DNA from: Sulfuritalea hydrogenivorans sk43H
GTDB lineage: Bacteria > Pseudomonadota > Gammaproteobacteria > Burkholderiales > Rhodocyclaceae
Reading direction: 5' to 3'
NCBI RefSeq assembly: GCF_000828635.1
Contig: NZ_AP012547.1
Span: forward strand, 2,232,001 to 2,296,000
Length of the DNA stretch: 64,000 nt
A model generated the notes under the pieces. That model was given only the letters and a program-made list of their open reading frames with translations. It ran no database searches and had not been told where the DNA came from. The position numbers and the translations under genes were made by a program. Below are positions 8,607-16,936 of this stretch, in pieces. Numbering within the stretch: the stretch's first letter is position 1; every line of letters starts with the position of its first letter.

Positions 8607-9311
8607 TCAGTTCTGTGCAGCGGCCAGTGACGGCCGCGCACTGTCGCTCTTCAACTCACCGTCTTCCATCATCAGTTGGCGCCGCGCGCGGCTGCCGATC
8701 TTCTGGTCGTGGGTGACGATGATCAGCGTCATGCCGCGCTCGTTGAGCGCTTCGAGCAAATGGATCACGTCGTCGCCGGTAGCGCGGTCGAGGTTGCCGG
8801 TCGGCTCGTCGGCCAGCAGCACGGCGGGCTGCATGATGGTGGCGCGGGCAATCGCGACGCGCTGCCGCTGGCCGCCGGAAAGCTGGTCGGGGCGATGGTC
8901 GGCGCGCTGGTCGAGGCCGAAATCCTTGAGCGCCTGCGCCACGCGCTGCGCCCGCTCCGCCGCCGGGATGCCGGCCAGCATCATAGGCAGGCCGATGTTC
9001 TCCGCGGCGGTGAGGCGCGGCACCAGGTGGAAGCTCTGGAACACGAAGCCGATGCGCCGGCTGCGCACGGCGGCCTGCTCGTCGGGCGTCAACGTGGTCA
9101 CGTCGCGGCCTTCGAGATGATAGGAGCCGGCATCGGGCCGGTCGAGCAGGCCCAGCAGGTTGAGCAGCGTCGATTTGCCCGAACCCGACGGCCCCATGAT
9201 GGCCACGTATTCGCCGGCCTCGACGCCGACATCGAGATGGGTCAGCGCATGCACCGTGCTGTCGCCGAGGTGGAAGACGCGCTCGATGCCGGCAAGTTCG
9301 ATTACGGCCAT
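8607..9311 (-). CDS. MacB/LolD-type ABC transporter ATPase
   Basis: 234 residues. Walker A GPSGSGKST near residue 41, signature LSGGQRQRVAIARA, Walker B VLLADEPTGNLD and the switch histidine in IIVTHD are all intact, so it should hydrolyse ATP. The sequence is of the MacB/LolD/FtsE group that drives mechanotransmission permeases. It begins 1 base after the stop of the adaptor gene and is followed by the two permeases. Confidence 0.95.
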   Translation of the reverse strand: MAVIELAGIERVFHLGDSTVHALTHLDVGVEAGEYVAIMGPSGSGKSTLLNLLGLLDRPDAGSYHLEGRDVTTLTPDEQAAVRSRRIGFVFQSFHLVPRLTAAENIGLPMMLAGIPAAERAQRVAQALKDFGLDQRADHRPDQLSGGQRQRVAIARATIMQPAVLLADEPTGNLDRATGDDVIHLLEALNERGMTLIIVTHDQKIGSRARRQLMMEDGELKSDSARPSLAAAQN

Positions 9312-9312
9312 G

Positions 9313-10479
9313 CTATTTCGATTTTTCGTCCGCCGCGGCCGCCGTGGCGCGGGCGCCGACTTTCACGCCCTCGCGCTCCAGCGAGGTGACGATGCGCTCG
9401 CCCTCGGCCAGGCCTTCGACGATTTCCGTGAACTCCCAGTTGGCGACGCCGGCCTTGACCTTGCGTTCCTCGAGCTTGCCGGTGTCGGCATTCAGGATCA
9501 TCACCTTGCTGCCCTCGATCAACGCCGCCGTCGGTACCCGCAGTACGTTCTGGCGTCCGCCGAGCACGATCTCGACGTCGGCGCTGTAGCCGACCAGCAA
9601 TTGTCCCTCTGCCGGCCGCTCGAAATCCACTTCGACATCGACCGTGCGCGCCTGCTTCTCCACGGCCAGCACATAGGGTGCCACGCGGCGCACCTTGCCG
9701 GCCAGCGGCTGCTTGGGCAGGGCGTCGAGCGTCACGCGCACCGGCAACCCGGCCTTGATCCGGGGCGCATCGACTTCATCCATCGGCGCCTTGACATAGA
9801 GACAGGCGTCGTCGATCAGGTCGATCGCCGGCGGCGTCGGCACGCCCGGCGGCGAAGGCGTCGAATACTCGCCGAGCTCGCCGACGATTTTCGCCACGAT
9901 GCCGTCGAAGGGCGCATACAGCACCATGCGGCCCTGCTCCACCCGGGTCACGGCGACGCGCGCGGCGGCCTGGGCGACGTCGGCGCGCGCCGTTTCGCAG
10001 GCCGCGGCACGGGCATCGGCCTCGCTCTTCGCCGTATCCTCGCGGGCCTCGGAAACGAAGCCCTTGTTCTTCAGGGAGGTCTGGCGCTCGGCCTCGCGCC
10101 GGGAGCTGGCCGCGGTGGTGCACACCTCCTTGACCCGCTGCGTCGCCATCGTCCGCTGCGCCTCGGCCAGGGTCTGCTGCGCCTTCTGGTCGTCGTTCCA
10201 CAGCTTCATCAGAAGCTGCCCCTTCTTCACCTTGTCGCCTTCCTTGACGCCGAGGTATTCGATGCGCCCGCCCATGATGGTGGATAGCTTGGTGCGCTGG
10301 CAGGCTTCGACCGTGCCGGCACGGGTATTCACGACCGTGGATTCGACATTGCCGCGATCGACGGACTTCATCACGACAAGCACCGGCTTGGCGCGGGTAA
10401 ACCAGAAAAAGCCGCCGGCAACGATGGCGACGAGGATGAGTGCCGGCAGGACGCGGCGCAGCAGGATGGATGTATTCAT
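9313..10479 (-). CDS. Periplasmic adaptor protein (MacA/HlyD family)
   Basis: 388 residues. An N-terminal membrane anchor (VLPALILVAIVAGGFFWF) is followed by a biotinyl-lipoyl-like half (LSTIMGGRIEYLGVKEGDKVKKGQLLMKL), a coiled-coil hairpin (about 100-175), the second half (MVLYAPFDGIVAKIVGELGEY) and a beta-barrel domain. Such adaptors link an inner-membrane ABC exporter to an outer-membrane TolC-type channel. No TolC gene is in the window. It is the first gene of the operon, and its C-terminal codons at 9341-9361 resemble repeat R1. Confidence 0.9.
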   Translation of the reverse strand: MNTSILLRRVLPALILVAIVAGGFFWFTRAKPVLVVMKSVDRGNVESTVVNTRAGTVEACQRTKLSTIMGGRIEYLGVKEGDKVKKGQLLMKLWNDDQKAQQTLAEAQRTMATQRVKEVCTTAASSRREAERQTSLKNKGFVSEAREDTAKSEADARAAACETARADVAQAAARVAVTRVEQGRMVLYAPFDGIVAKIVGELGEYSTPSPPGVPTPPAIDLIDDACLYVKAPMDEVDAPRIKAGLPVRVTLDALPKQPLAGKVRRVAPYVLAVEKQARTVDVEVDFERPAEGQLLVGYSADVEIVLGGRQNVLRVPTAALIEGSKVMILNADTGKLEERKVKAGVANWEFTEIVEGLAEGERIVTSLEREGVKVGARATAAAADEKSK

Positions 10480-10531
10480 GGCAAGCGATTATGCCGTGTT
10501 TGAACCCTCAGCGGCTCTGCGGGCGAACGGT

Positions 10532-11389
10532 TTACCGCGCCGCCAGCACCGACTCCAGCCAGGGTTCCAGACGCTGCCCGACGGCGATCACCGCTTCGAA
10601 ATGCGGCGCGGGATCCTCCGCGGTGCGCTTGTGCTTGCGCAAGGCCGGCTCCAGCAGGGGCCGCAGGGCATGCGGCACGTTGATCTGCGTCACGGCCAGC
10701 GCGCTGACATAACCCGTCACCCGCGTCTGCCTTTCATGCGTCGCCAGACGCGGGCGCACCGTGCCCTTGAGGATCAGGTAGCGGCCGCGATCCGGATACT
10801 TCGCGCGCAAGGCGGCGCGATCGAGCCCGGCATCGATGGCGAACAAGCGGCTGTTGGCGCCCTCTTCCCGTTTCAACTGCTCCTGCGCGCGCCTGGCCTT
10901 TTCGGCAAACTCCTTGCTGCCGGCATTCGCCAGGCTCGCCGCCTCGTGCCGTGCCGCGTTTTGCCGCGCCCTTTCCAGTGCCTGCTGCCAGGCCGGGCCG
11001 GCGAGTTCCAGGACCAGCAGCACTTCGCGCGGCAACTGGCGCTCGAAGCGGCGGCGACCGAAAGCGCCTTCCGCCGGCAATGTCGTGTCGAAGCCCAGTG
11101 CCGCCATGCGGGCTGTATCGAGCCAGTCCGGCGTGCCGCCGCTGAAACCGTAGCCGCCGAACTCCCCGAACGCGGGATCGGCGACGCGCCAGTTCAGGCT
11201 CAAGGCCAGCCCGCTGTTCTCCTTGGCCGCGGCCCAGCCCCAGGGCATCGTCAGCTCGCGCTGGGAAAGCGTCAGCCGGCTCTCCGCCTCGCCGCCGCGG
11301 TTGAGATAGACACCGACGAGCGCCACGGCGTTGGCCAGCAGGATCAGCAGCGCACCGGCCGCCAGGATGTATCGCGGCGTCAACTTCAT
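10532..11389 (-). CDS. GDYXXLXY-family membrane-anchored protein
   Basis: 285 residues from the ATG in MKLTPRYILAAG, which overlaps the stop of the upstream DUF2157 gene as ATGA. One N-terminal membrane helix (about 7-27) is followed by a soluble domain. The stretch GRYLILKGTVRP matches the family's GDYxxLxY signature only loosely. Genes of this family usually follow DUF2157 membrane proteins, as here, and the pair is thought to act together. No biochemical role is known to me. Confidence 0.75.
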   Translation of the reverse strand: MKLTPRYILAAGALLILLANAVALVGVYLNRGGEAESRLTLSQRELTMPWGWAAAKENSGLALSLNWRVADPAFGEFGGYGFSGGTPDWLDTARMAALGFDTTLPAEGAFGRRRFERQLPREVLLVLELAGPAWQQALERARQNAARHEAASLANAGSKEFAEKARRAQEQLKREEGANSRLFAIDAGLDRAALRAKYPDRGRYLILKGTVRPRLATHERQTRVTGYVSALAVTQINVPHALRPLLEPALRKHKRTAEDPAPHFEAVIAVGQRLEPWLESVLAAR

Positions 11390-12492
11390 GACGCGAGCTC
11401 CCCTGCCGCGCGACCCATGTGACCCACGCGGCGCAGGCGCTTCAGTACCAGCAGGATCAGGATCGCGGCAAGGCCGAGCACCAGGAAGAACAGATACTTC
11501 GGCATGATGTCCCACCACCAGTCGAAGAACTTGGTGTACAGGAAGATGACGAAGAACGTGATGCCGGTGTTGACCGTGTCGGACCACTCCCGGCGCGCCC
11601 CGACCCAGATCGCCAGCGCGCTGGCGACAAAGCCGGCAAGCTCATAGCCGCCTTCGATGGCTTTGGCGTCAAATCCCTCGTAGCCGGCGAGGTAGCTGCC
11701 CCAGCCCCAATGGCCGAGCACCAGCATCGGCACCAGCAGGCAGAGCAGGCCGAAAATGCGGTACAGGGAAGCAAAGCCCGAAACGACGCGATGCCCGATC
11801 AGCGCCGGCACGGCGAACAGCAACGCCGCCACCGGAAAGAAATTCTCCGGCCGCTCGCCCGCATGCAGCCAGTAGATGCCGCCCCACTCGCCGACCCGCG
11901 CGGCGGTGAAGGCAATCACGCAGCAGATCCCCGCCGCCAGCAGCAGGCGCAGGTCGAAGGCGTAGGCCAGCAGGAAAGCCAGCGCCGCCCAGGGAATCAG
12001 CGCGCGATCGGTGGGCGTGATGTTGAATATCTGGCCGAGCATGGTGAGATCGAGCACGAAGCAGGCGAAGGCCACCATCGCCGCCAGCTTGGTGAAGTAG
12101 CCGGACGCATCGCGGGTCTGGATCAGGACCGTCAAGCCCAGGCTGGCCAGTGCCGCGCCCAGCAGGATCGCGACCTGGGCCGTCTCGTCGAAGTGCCCCC
12201 AGAACTGGTAGAAAAGAAAGAACACGCTCGCCGCCAGCGCCAGCGCGCCGAGGAAGGATGCCACCCGCATGCCCAGCGAAAGTTGTCTGGCCTGGGCATC
12301 GCGATCGATGTCGAAGCGGCCGGCAAATCCGGACAGCAAGGCGGCGTGATGTTCGCGCACCGCCTGCCGTTGGGCGGGATCGAGCTGCAGCACGCCTTCG
12401 CTTTCCAGCCGGGCCAGTTCCGCCCGGAAGATTCCGATCTGGTCGGCACGCTGCTGCGCCTCGCTGCGCAGGGGGGCGTCGGGGGTAGTCAT
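11386..12492 (-). CDS. DUF2157 domain membrane protein
   Basis: 368 residues. A cytoplasmic N-terminal DUF2157-type region (about 1-90: LARLESEGVLQLDP, then AVREHHAALL) precedes about eight to nine hydrophobic helices to the end. It forms a translationally coupled pair with the GDYXXLXY gene. Function is unknown. It is divergent from the arsC-like gene, with 67 bases between the starts. Confidence 0.78.
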   Translation of the reverse strand: MTTPDAPLRSEAQQRADQIGIFRAELARLESEGVLQLDPAQRQAVREHHAALLSGFAGRFDIDRDAQARQLSLGMRVASFLGALALAASVFFLFYQFWGHFDETAQVAILLGAALASLGLTVLIQTRDASGYFTKLAAMVAFACFVLDLTMLGQIFNITPTDRALIPWAALAFLLAYAFDLRLLLAAGICCVIAFTAARVGEWGGIYWLHAGERPENFFPVAALLFAVPALIGHRVVSGFASLYRIFGLLCLLVPMLVLGHWGWGSYLAGYEGFDAKAIEGGYELAGFVASALAIWVGARREWSDTVNTGITFFVIFLYTKFFDWWWDIMPKYLFFLVLGLAAILILLVLKRLRRVGHMGRAAGELAS

Positions 12493-12559
12493 GGCGGTCG
12501 ATTATGCCCCGTTTGTTATGATTCGGCTCTCCCCCACGATTCGCGCCACACGCATTGCA

Positions 12560-12907
12560 ATGATAAAAATATTCGGCATCAAGAACTGCGACACCATGAA
12601 GAAGGCCTTCAACTGGTGCGACGCCAACGGCATCAGCTACGAATTCCACGACTACAAGAAACAGGGCGTGCCGCGCGACGAATTGCTCAAGTGGTGCCGC
12701 AGCCTGGGCTGGCAGGCGCTGATGAACACCAAAGGCCCCACCTGGCGCAAGCTGACGCCCGAGCAGCAGGCCATCACCACCCAGGGCCAGGCCGTGGCGC
12801 TGATGATGGAACATTCCAGCGTGATCCGCCGCCCGGTGACGGAAAACGACGCGGGACAACTCCTCGTCGGTTTCGATCCGACCACCTTCGACAGCTTCGT
12901 CCGCTGA
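12560..12907 (+). CDS. ArsC/Spx-family thioredoxin-fold reductase (YffB-like)
   Basis: 115 residues from the ATG in MIKIFGIKNCDTMKKAF; this gives the usual family length, while upstream starts add an unrelated stretch. A single redox cysteine lies at position 10 in KNCDTMKK. The late RRPV motif of the ArsC/YffB group is present (SVIRRPV). It resembles glutathione-dependent reductases of the YffB type rather than true arsenate reductase. The stop overlaps the Hsp33 start (TGATG), so the two are coupled; both are thiol-redox proteins. Confidence 0.88.
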   Translation: MIKIFGIKNCDTMKKAFNWCDANGISYEFHDYKKQGVPRDELLKWCRSLGWQALMNTKGPTWRKLTPEQQAITTQGQAVALMMEHSSVIRRPVTENDAGQLLVGFDPTTFDSFVR

Positions 12908-13767
12908 TGGACGCGGTGCATCGCTTCCTGCTGGAAGACCTCGACATCCGCGGCGCGCTGGTGCAGCTCGGCCCCTCCTGGGCCGCCATGACCAGCCGCC
13001 GCAACTACGCCGCGCCGGTGCGCGAGCTGCTCGGCGAGCTGGCCGCCGTCACCGCGCTGATCGGCAGCAACCTCAAGTCCCCCGGCCGCCTGAGCTTCCA
13101 GCTGCAGGGCCACGGCCCGGTGTCGATGCTGGTCATGGACTGCAACGAAAAGCTGCAACTGCGCGGCATGGCCAAGAGCGAACTGGCGGCCGAAGCCGTA
13201 ATCAATGTCGGCAGCATCGGCGACCTGCTCGGCGACGGCCAGCTGGTGCTGACGCTGCACCCGAAGAGCGTGCAGACGCCCTATCAAAGCGTGGTGCCGC
13301 TGACCGGCGGAACGCTGACCAAAATGTTCGAACACTACCTCGAACAATCCGAACAGCAGCCGGCCCGCCTGTGGCTGGCGGCCACGCCCGACACCGCCTG
13401 CGGCCTGTTCCTGCAAAAGCTGCCGGATGCCGACCTGCGCGATCCGGACGGCTGGAACCGCATCGAACAGCTCGCCGCGACGGTGCGCCCCGAAGAGCTC
13501 GCCCTGCCGCCGGAAGCCCTGCTGACGCGGCTGTTCGGCGAGGAAAAGGTCCGCCTCTTCGAGCCGCGGCACGCATCGTGGCATTGCCCGCGCGACGAGG
13601 AAAAGGTGCGCAACATGCTGCTCTCGATGGGCCGCGAAGAACTCGAAGCCATGCTCGGCGACGCCGAAGTCATTGCCATCGAGGACGAGATCTGCGGCCA
13701 CGAATACCGCTTCGGCGCCGAAATCGTCGACGAACTGTTCCCGCCCGACGGCCGGCTGCTCCATTGA
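12907..13767 (+). CDS. hslO: Hsp33 family chaperone with two of four zinc cysteines missing
   Basis: 286 residues, normal Hsp33 length. The N-terminal fold is typical (RFLLEDLDIRGALVQL; PGRLSFQLQGHGPV). The C-terminal redox switch normally has CxC followed by CxxC. Here the regions read SWHCPRDEEKV and DEICGHEYRF, keeping only C227 and C263. The chaperone therefore may not bind zinc through four thiols or be activated by disulfide formation in the known way. The start overlaps the reductase stop, and the stop overlaps the TTG of the next gene. Confidence 0.85.
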   Translation: MDAVHRFLLEDLDIRGALVQLGPSWAAMTSRRNYAAPVRELLGELAAVTALIGSNLKSPGRLSFQLQGHGPVSMLVMDCNEKLQLRGMAKSELAAEAVINVGSIGDLLGDGQLVLTLHPKSVQTPYQSVVPLTGGTLTKMFEHYLEQSEQQPARLWLAATPDTACGLFLQKLPDADLRDPDGWNRIEQLAATVRPEELALPPEALLTRLFGEEKVRLFEPRHASWHCPRDEEKVRNMLLSMGREELEAMLGDAEVIAIEDEICGHEYRFGAEIVDELFPPDGRLLH

Positions 13768-14510
13768 GCATCGACATCAGCGAGGAAGCGGGCGTCCGCT
13801 ACCTGCATTTCGGTTCGAGCTGGGTCCAGGGGGCAATGCGCATCGCGCGGCCCTTTGCGCTGGAACTCGACTACACCCGCGAGATGATGACGCCGCTGCT
13901 GCTGCATGACGCCGACTGGCCGCGCACGGTTTTGCAGATCGGCCTGGGCGCCGCATCGGTAACCAAATTCCTCTACCGCCACCGGCCGCAGGCGAAGCTG
14001 ACGGTGATCGAGATCGATCCGCGCGTCGAAGCCGCCGCCCGACAGTTCTTCAAGCTGCCCGACGACCCGGCGCGCATCGACATCCGCCATGGCGACGGCG
14101 CCGACTTCATGATCGAATCGAAGCAGTGCTACGACCTGATTATGGTCGACGGCTTCGACGCCGACGCCCGCACCGGCCGGCTCGACACCCTGCCCTTCTA
14201 CCTCGACTGCCGCGCCCGCCTGGCCGACGACGGCATGCTGTGCGTGAACCTGCTCTCGCGGCGCAAGGATTTCGCCAAGAGCGTGGCCCGCCTCGAAGAA
14301 GCCTTCGACGGCCGCGCCATCGCCTTTTCCTCCTGCGACAGCGGCAATGCCATCGCGCTGGGCACAATCGCCGCCTCGCCAGCGCCGACCTTTGTGGAGC
14401 TGAAAGCCGCGGCCAAAGCGCTGAAGCAGGAAACCGGCCTCAACCTGCTGCCGACGATCAGCCGGCTCTCAAGAACGCGCCACCTGGCCGGCGGCGTGCT
14501 CCAGCTGTGA
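13764..14510 (+). CDS. Spermidine synthase-like methyltransferase-fold protein
   Basis: 248 residues if the TTG overlapping the Hsp33 stop (TTGA) is the start; the next in-frame ATG is at 13836 and would lose conserved residues such as GVRYLHFGSSWVQGAM. A Rossmann nucleotide site (VLQIGLGAASVTKFLYRH) is followed by the acidic VIEIDPRVEAAARQF and the spermidine-synthase-like DLIMVDGFDAD. True spermidine synthase activity is not certain; many bacteria have such stand-alone homologues of unknown substrate. Confidence 0.75.
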   Translation: MSIDISEEAGVRYLHFGSSWVQGAMRIARPFALELDYTREMMTPLLLHDADWPRTVLQIGLGAASVTKFLYRHRPQAKLTVIEIDPRVEAAARQFFKLPDDPARIDIRHGDGADFMIESKQCYDLIMVDGFDADARTGRLDTLPFYLDCRARLADDGMLCVNLLSRRKDFAKSVARLEEAFDGRAIAFSSCDSGNAIALGTIAASPAPTFVELKAAAKALKQETGLNLLPTISRLSRTRHLAGGVLQL

Positions 14511-14517
14511 GCCGGTC

Positions 14518-15444
14518 ATGACGCAGGCGCACAAAGACCACCGCCGCGGCACGATCTACATGCTGCTGGTGATCGCCATCTGGGGCGGCTTCCTGCCGGT
14601 CGGCAAATCGGCGCTGCAGGCCGTCGACCCCTACTGGCTGACGGCGATGCGCTTCTCCGCCGCGGCGCTGGTTTTCCTCGGCCTGCTCTGGGTGCGCGAA
14701 GGCGCGGCAGCCCTGCGCACCGAAGGCCAGCTGTGGAAGATCGCCCTGTTCGGCAGCCTCGGCTTCGCCGGCTTCGGCGTCTGCCTGTTCGAAGGCCTCA
14801 AGCTGACGCGCCCAGAAATCAGCGGCATGATCCTCGCGCTGGGCCCGATCCAGGTCGCGCTGTTCCAGTGGTGGCGCACCCACCGCCGGCCCGACAACTT
14901 CACCCTCGGCGCCATCGCCCTGGCGCTGGTCGGCGAGCTGTTCGTCATCACCGCGGGCGACGTCACGCGTCTGGTCGGCGGCGACGCGCTGGGCAACGGC
15001 CTGGTCTTCCTCGCCTCGCTGTTCTGGACCGCCTACACCCTGGGCGGCCAGCAGTTCCCCGGCTGGTCGCCGGTGCGCTACAGCGCGCTCTCCTGCGCGC
15101 TCGGCCTGCTCGGCATCGCGGCCGCGCTGGGCATCGCCACGCTGGCCGGCCACAGCCAGCCGCCGAGCGCCGCAAAGATGATCGCGGTCTGGCCGCAGCT
15201 CAGCTTCATCGTCTTCTGCGTCTCGGTGTTCGGCATCCTGTTCTGGAACATGGGCGTCGCCAAGCTCGGCCCGCTCTCCGCAGGCCTCTTCGCCAACTTC
15301 ACTCCGGTCATCACCTACCTGATCGCCATCGCCCAGGGCCGCCGCCCGGAAACGCTCGAACTGATGGGCGCCGCCATCGTGCTGATCGCCCTGATCGCCA
15401 ACAACCGGCACCAGCGCGGCAAGGTCGGCCAGATCGCCACCTAA
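14518..15444 (+). CDS. DMT-superfamily transporter (EamA family)
   Basis: 308 residues with about ten hydrophobic helices arranged as two EamA repeats (about 15-140 and 160-295). The second repeat contains LGPLSAGLFANFTPVITYLIA, typical of the family. It is an inner-membrane metabolite or amino-acid exporter of unknown substrate. It starts 7 bases after the spermidine-synthase-like gene, so the run from the ArsC-like gene to here is probably one transcript. Confidence 0.88.
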   Translation: MTQAHKDHRRGTIYMLLVIAIWGGFLPVGKSALQAVDPYWLTAMRFSAAALVFLGLLWVREGAAALRTEGQLWKIALFGSLGFAGFGVCLFEGLKLTRPEISGMILALGPIQVALFQWWRTHRRPDNFTLGAIALALVGELFVITAGDVTRLVGGDALGNGLVFLASLFWTAYTLGGQQFPGWSPVRYSALSCALGLLGIAAALGIATLAGHSQPPSAAKMIAVWPQLSFIVFCVSVFGILFWNMGVAKLGPLSAGLFANFTPVITYLIAIAQGRRPETLELMGAAIVLIALIANNRHQRGKVGQIAT

Positions 15445-15799
15445 GCCGCGGCGCTGCTGCGCCGATTGCTTGTTGGCAAGCGTGGCGCCGGAAAGTTATG
15501 CGAAGCGGTATCCCCTTGTGGGACAGCGCTGATGAGACGGCGATCAATCACAACGAAACCCAGGCTATGCCGTTGTTGTCGTGCCTGCAACAACCGGGAG
15601 TGGACGCCGGTTTGCCGATTGCGTATCCTGAATGGGAATTTCAGTGGATTGACTCTCGGAACCCGCCAAATAAATTATCCGACAGAATGACTCGCGTTCA
15701 TCAAGAAATTTCGTTAAAAAACAATCAGTCCGCATGGCTCGCCAGAATATGCGACTGTCGCATATTCTGTTTACTTGCCGTTTCGTCGGCGATATCACG
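15445..15799. other. Gene-poor spacer at the edge of the accessory island
   Basis: The base composition drops toward AT here. A possible 101-codon reading frame (15498-15803, starting in GTTATGCG) has no recognisable similarity, and its end is encoded by a palindrome, so it is not called as a gene. The clear feature is the 27-base palindrome at 15743-15769. No integrase gene or attI-like site was recognised. Confidence 0.4.
15743..15769. repeat. 27-base near-perfect palindrome
   Basis: CAGAATATGCGAC at 15743-15755 is the exact reverse complement of 15757-15769, with one central T. A short run TGTTT follows. It lies 30 bases before the left edge of the gene cassette at 15800. It could be a protein-binding site, a recombination-related site or a transcript hairpin. 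Confidence 0.75.
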
Positions 15800-16372
15800 T
15801 TAGACCTCACCAATGCATAAGTTGATCTGCGCGCTACTATTGCTCGCAACCGGCGCCGCAACTGTGAGTGCCGAAACGAGGACCCCGATAGTTCAACGCG
15901 CTCTCGCAGATGTTGGTTTTACGATAGCGAACCAACGCTGTGGCACCGACGCTCGCAAGGCGACCGCCAAAGTACGGAATCGGTTTGACGAAAACGTGAT
16001 TGATGAGCGTGTGACTATCCGCTGCCCTGGAGTCAAGTTGGTGGTCTATCGAGCTTTCGCCTATTCGCCGCCTCACGAAATACTTGAGTCAATGGTCGTG
16101 ACAAAGGCCCACCCACTTCTTCCACGTGCTATCTCGCCGGGTGCTGCGCGTCGAACCGTCCTAGCCTACGCAGGAGAACCGATGGAAAGACATCAGAGCG
16201 CACTTGTGTACTTGTTGAACGACGAGGGCCCAGATCAGCACACTGCCACCCTGCGTTTCGCGAGGGACAAACTCGTGTCCCTCACATGGGCATGGAGTTT
16301 CGAGTGAGGTCTAACATTGCGGTGCAGGGGACGCTGCGCGATGAAGCCGCGCATCGCCCCTGACCTTAAACG
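15800..16372 (+). mobile_element. Integron-type gene cassette (one gene plus attC)
   Basis: The unit begins at G^TTAGAC (15799-15805) and ends with an attC-like site. The 12 bases GTTAGACCTCAC at 15799-15810 are the exact reverse complement of GTGAGGTCTAAC at 16304-16315. That is what a circularised cassette needs to form its terminal stem. The enclosed gene fills almost the whole unit, as in typical cassettes. No integron integrase is in the window, so this is a lone cassette or a remnant of an array. Confidence 0.7.
15813..16307 (+). CDS. Secreted hypothetical protein in a gene cassette
   Basis: 164 residues. Residues 1-20 form a signal peptide (KLICALLLLATGAATVSA) with a likely cleavage after AET or SA. 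The mature part has two cysteines (NQRCGTD, TIRCPGV) that could form a disulfide in the periplasm. No family is recognised. The ATG lies 13 bases inside the cassette edge, leaving almost no room for its own promoter, which is usual for cassette genes. The stop codon overlaps the attC arm. Confidence 0.7.
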   Translation: MHKLICALLLLATGAATVSAETRTPIVQRALADVGFTIANQRCGTDARKATAKVRNRFDENVIDERVTIRCPGVKLVVYRAFAYSPPHEILESMVVTKAHPLLPRAISPGAARRTVLAYAGEPMERHQSALVYLLNDEGPDQHTATLRFARDKLVSLTWAWSFE

Positions 16373-16378
16373 TTGAAG
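16309..16378 (+). other. attC recombination site
   Basis: The R'' box GTCTAAC (16309-16315) and an R' box beginning GTTGAAG (16372-16378) flank an imperfect palindrome. GGTGCAGGGGACG (16321-16333) pairs with CGCCCCTGACC (16355-16365), leaving two unpaired bases on one arm, as in attC extrahelical bases. Inside, GCGCG and CGCGC form a further stem. The R' box departs from GTTRRRY at its last base because an IS-like end starts at 16375. Confidence 0.7.
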
Positions 16379-16473
16379 CTGTAGAAAAACCCCAAATTCA
16401 TCGGCAAAAGTCTCCGCGAATGGCGCGATCCGCATCGCGCCATTCGTCATTTCACCGTCGGAGTTCTCGAGTC

Positions 16474-16494
16474 GCCGTCCCGCCAGCGCCGACT
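16474..16494 (+). repeat. Repeat R1 copy
   Basis: The sequence fits GCCGT-N2-CGCC-R-GCGCCGACT. It lies just downstream of the transposase stop at 16517, with flanking GAGTCG/CGACTC able to pair. Confidence 0.7.
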
Positions 16495-16516
16495 CTCTGG
16501 TCAGCCCTTCCCTGGC

Positions 16517-16936
16517 CTACTGCCCATATCCGTGATGCGCCAGCTTCTCGATGTTGTGCACCAGACAGAAGAGCTTCCACTGCGTATCCACCTTCTTCTG
16601 CCCGCGCACCGTGAAGCGATCCAGCCCCTTGTTGTGTCGGAGGTTGGCAAACACCGGTTCCACGGTGGCGAAGCGCCCGCCATAGAGCCGCCGGCCTCGT
16701 TCGGAGTCGATCGCCCGCTTCATGCGATCGCTGTAGCTCAGCGTGGTGCCGGGCGCCTTGCCATGGAAGAAGCTGACCTGCCGGGTCTTCGTCACGTCGG
16801 GCTTCCGCAGGCACTTGTCGCGCAGGGCGCAGGGTCCGCAATCCCGCAGCGCGCCCTGGAACTTCACCGCCAGGTGGCCATTGTGATTGCAGTTTGATCC
16901 GTTCTGGTAAAGCAGCTTCCCCGCCGGACAAACGCA
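16517..16936 (-). pseudogene. IS1182-family transposase, 3' fragment
   Basis: About 140 codons of recognisable transposase remain: a cysteine-rich insert (CVCPAG, NCNHNG, CGPCALRDKCLRKP) and the C-terminal end of a DDE transposase (GGRFATVEPVFANLRHNKGLDRF, then KLFCLVHNIEKLAHHG). This pattern is typical of IS1182 transposases. The N-terminal half with the first catalytic aspartate is absent. The frame runs on upstream to an ATG at 17014, but those codons belong to the neighbouring unrelated sequence. Confidence 0.8.

Noticed and set aside
15498-15803. Possible 101-residue gene before the cassette
   Set aside because: No similarity recognised, no ribosome site, and its last codons are the 27-base palindrome; too weak to call.
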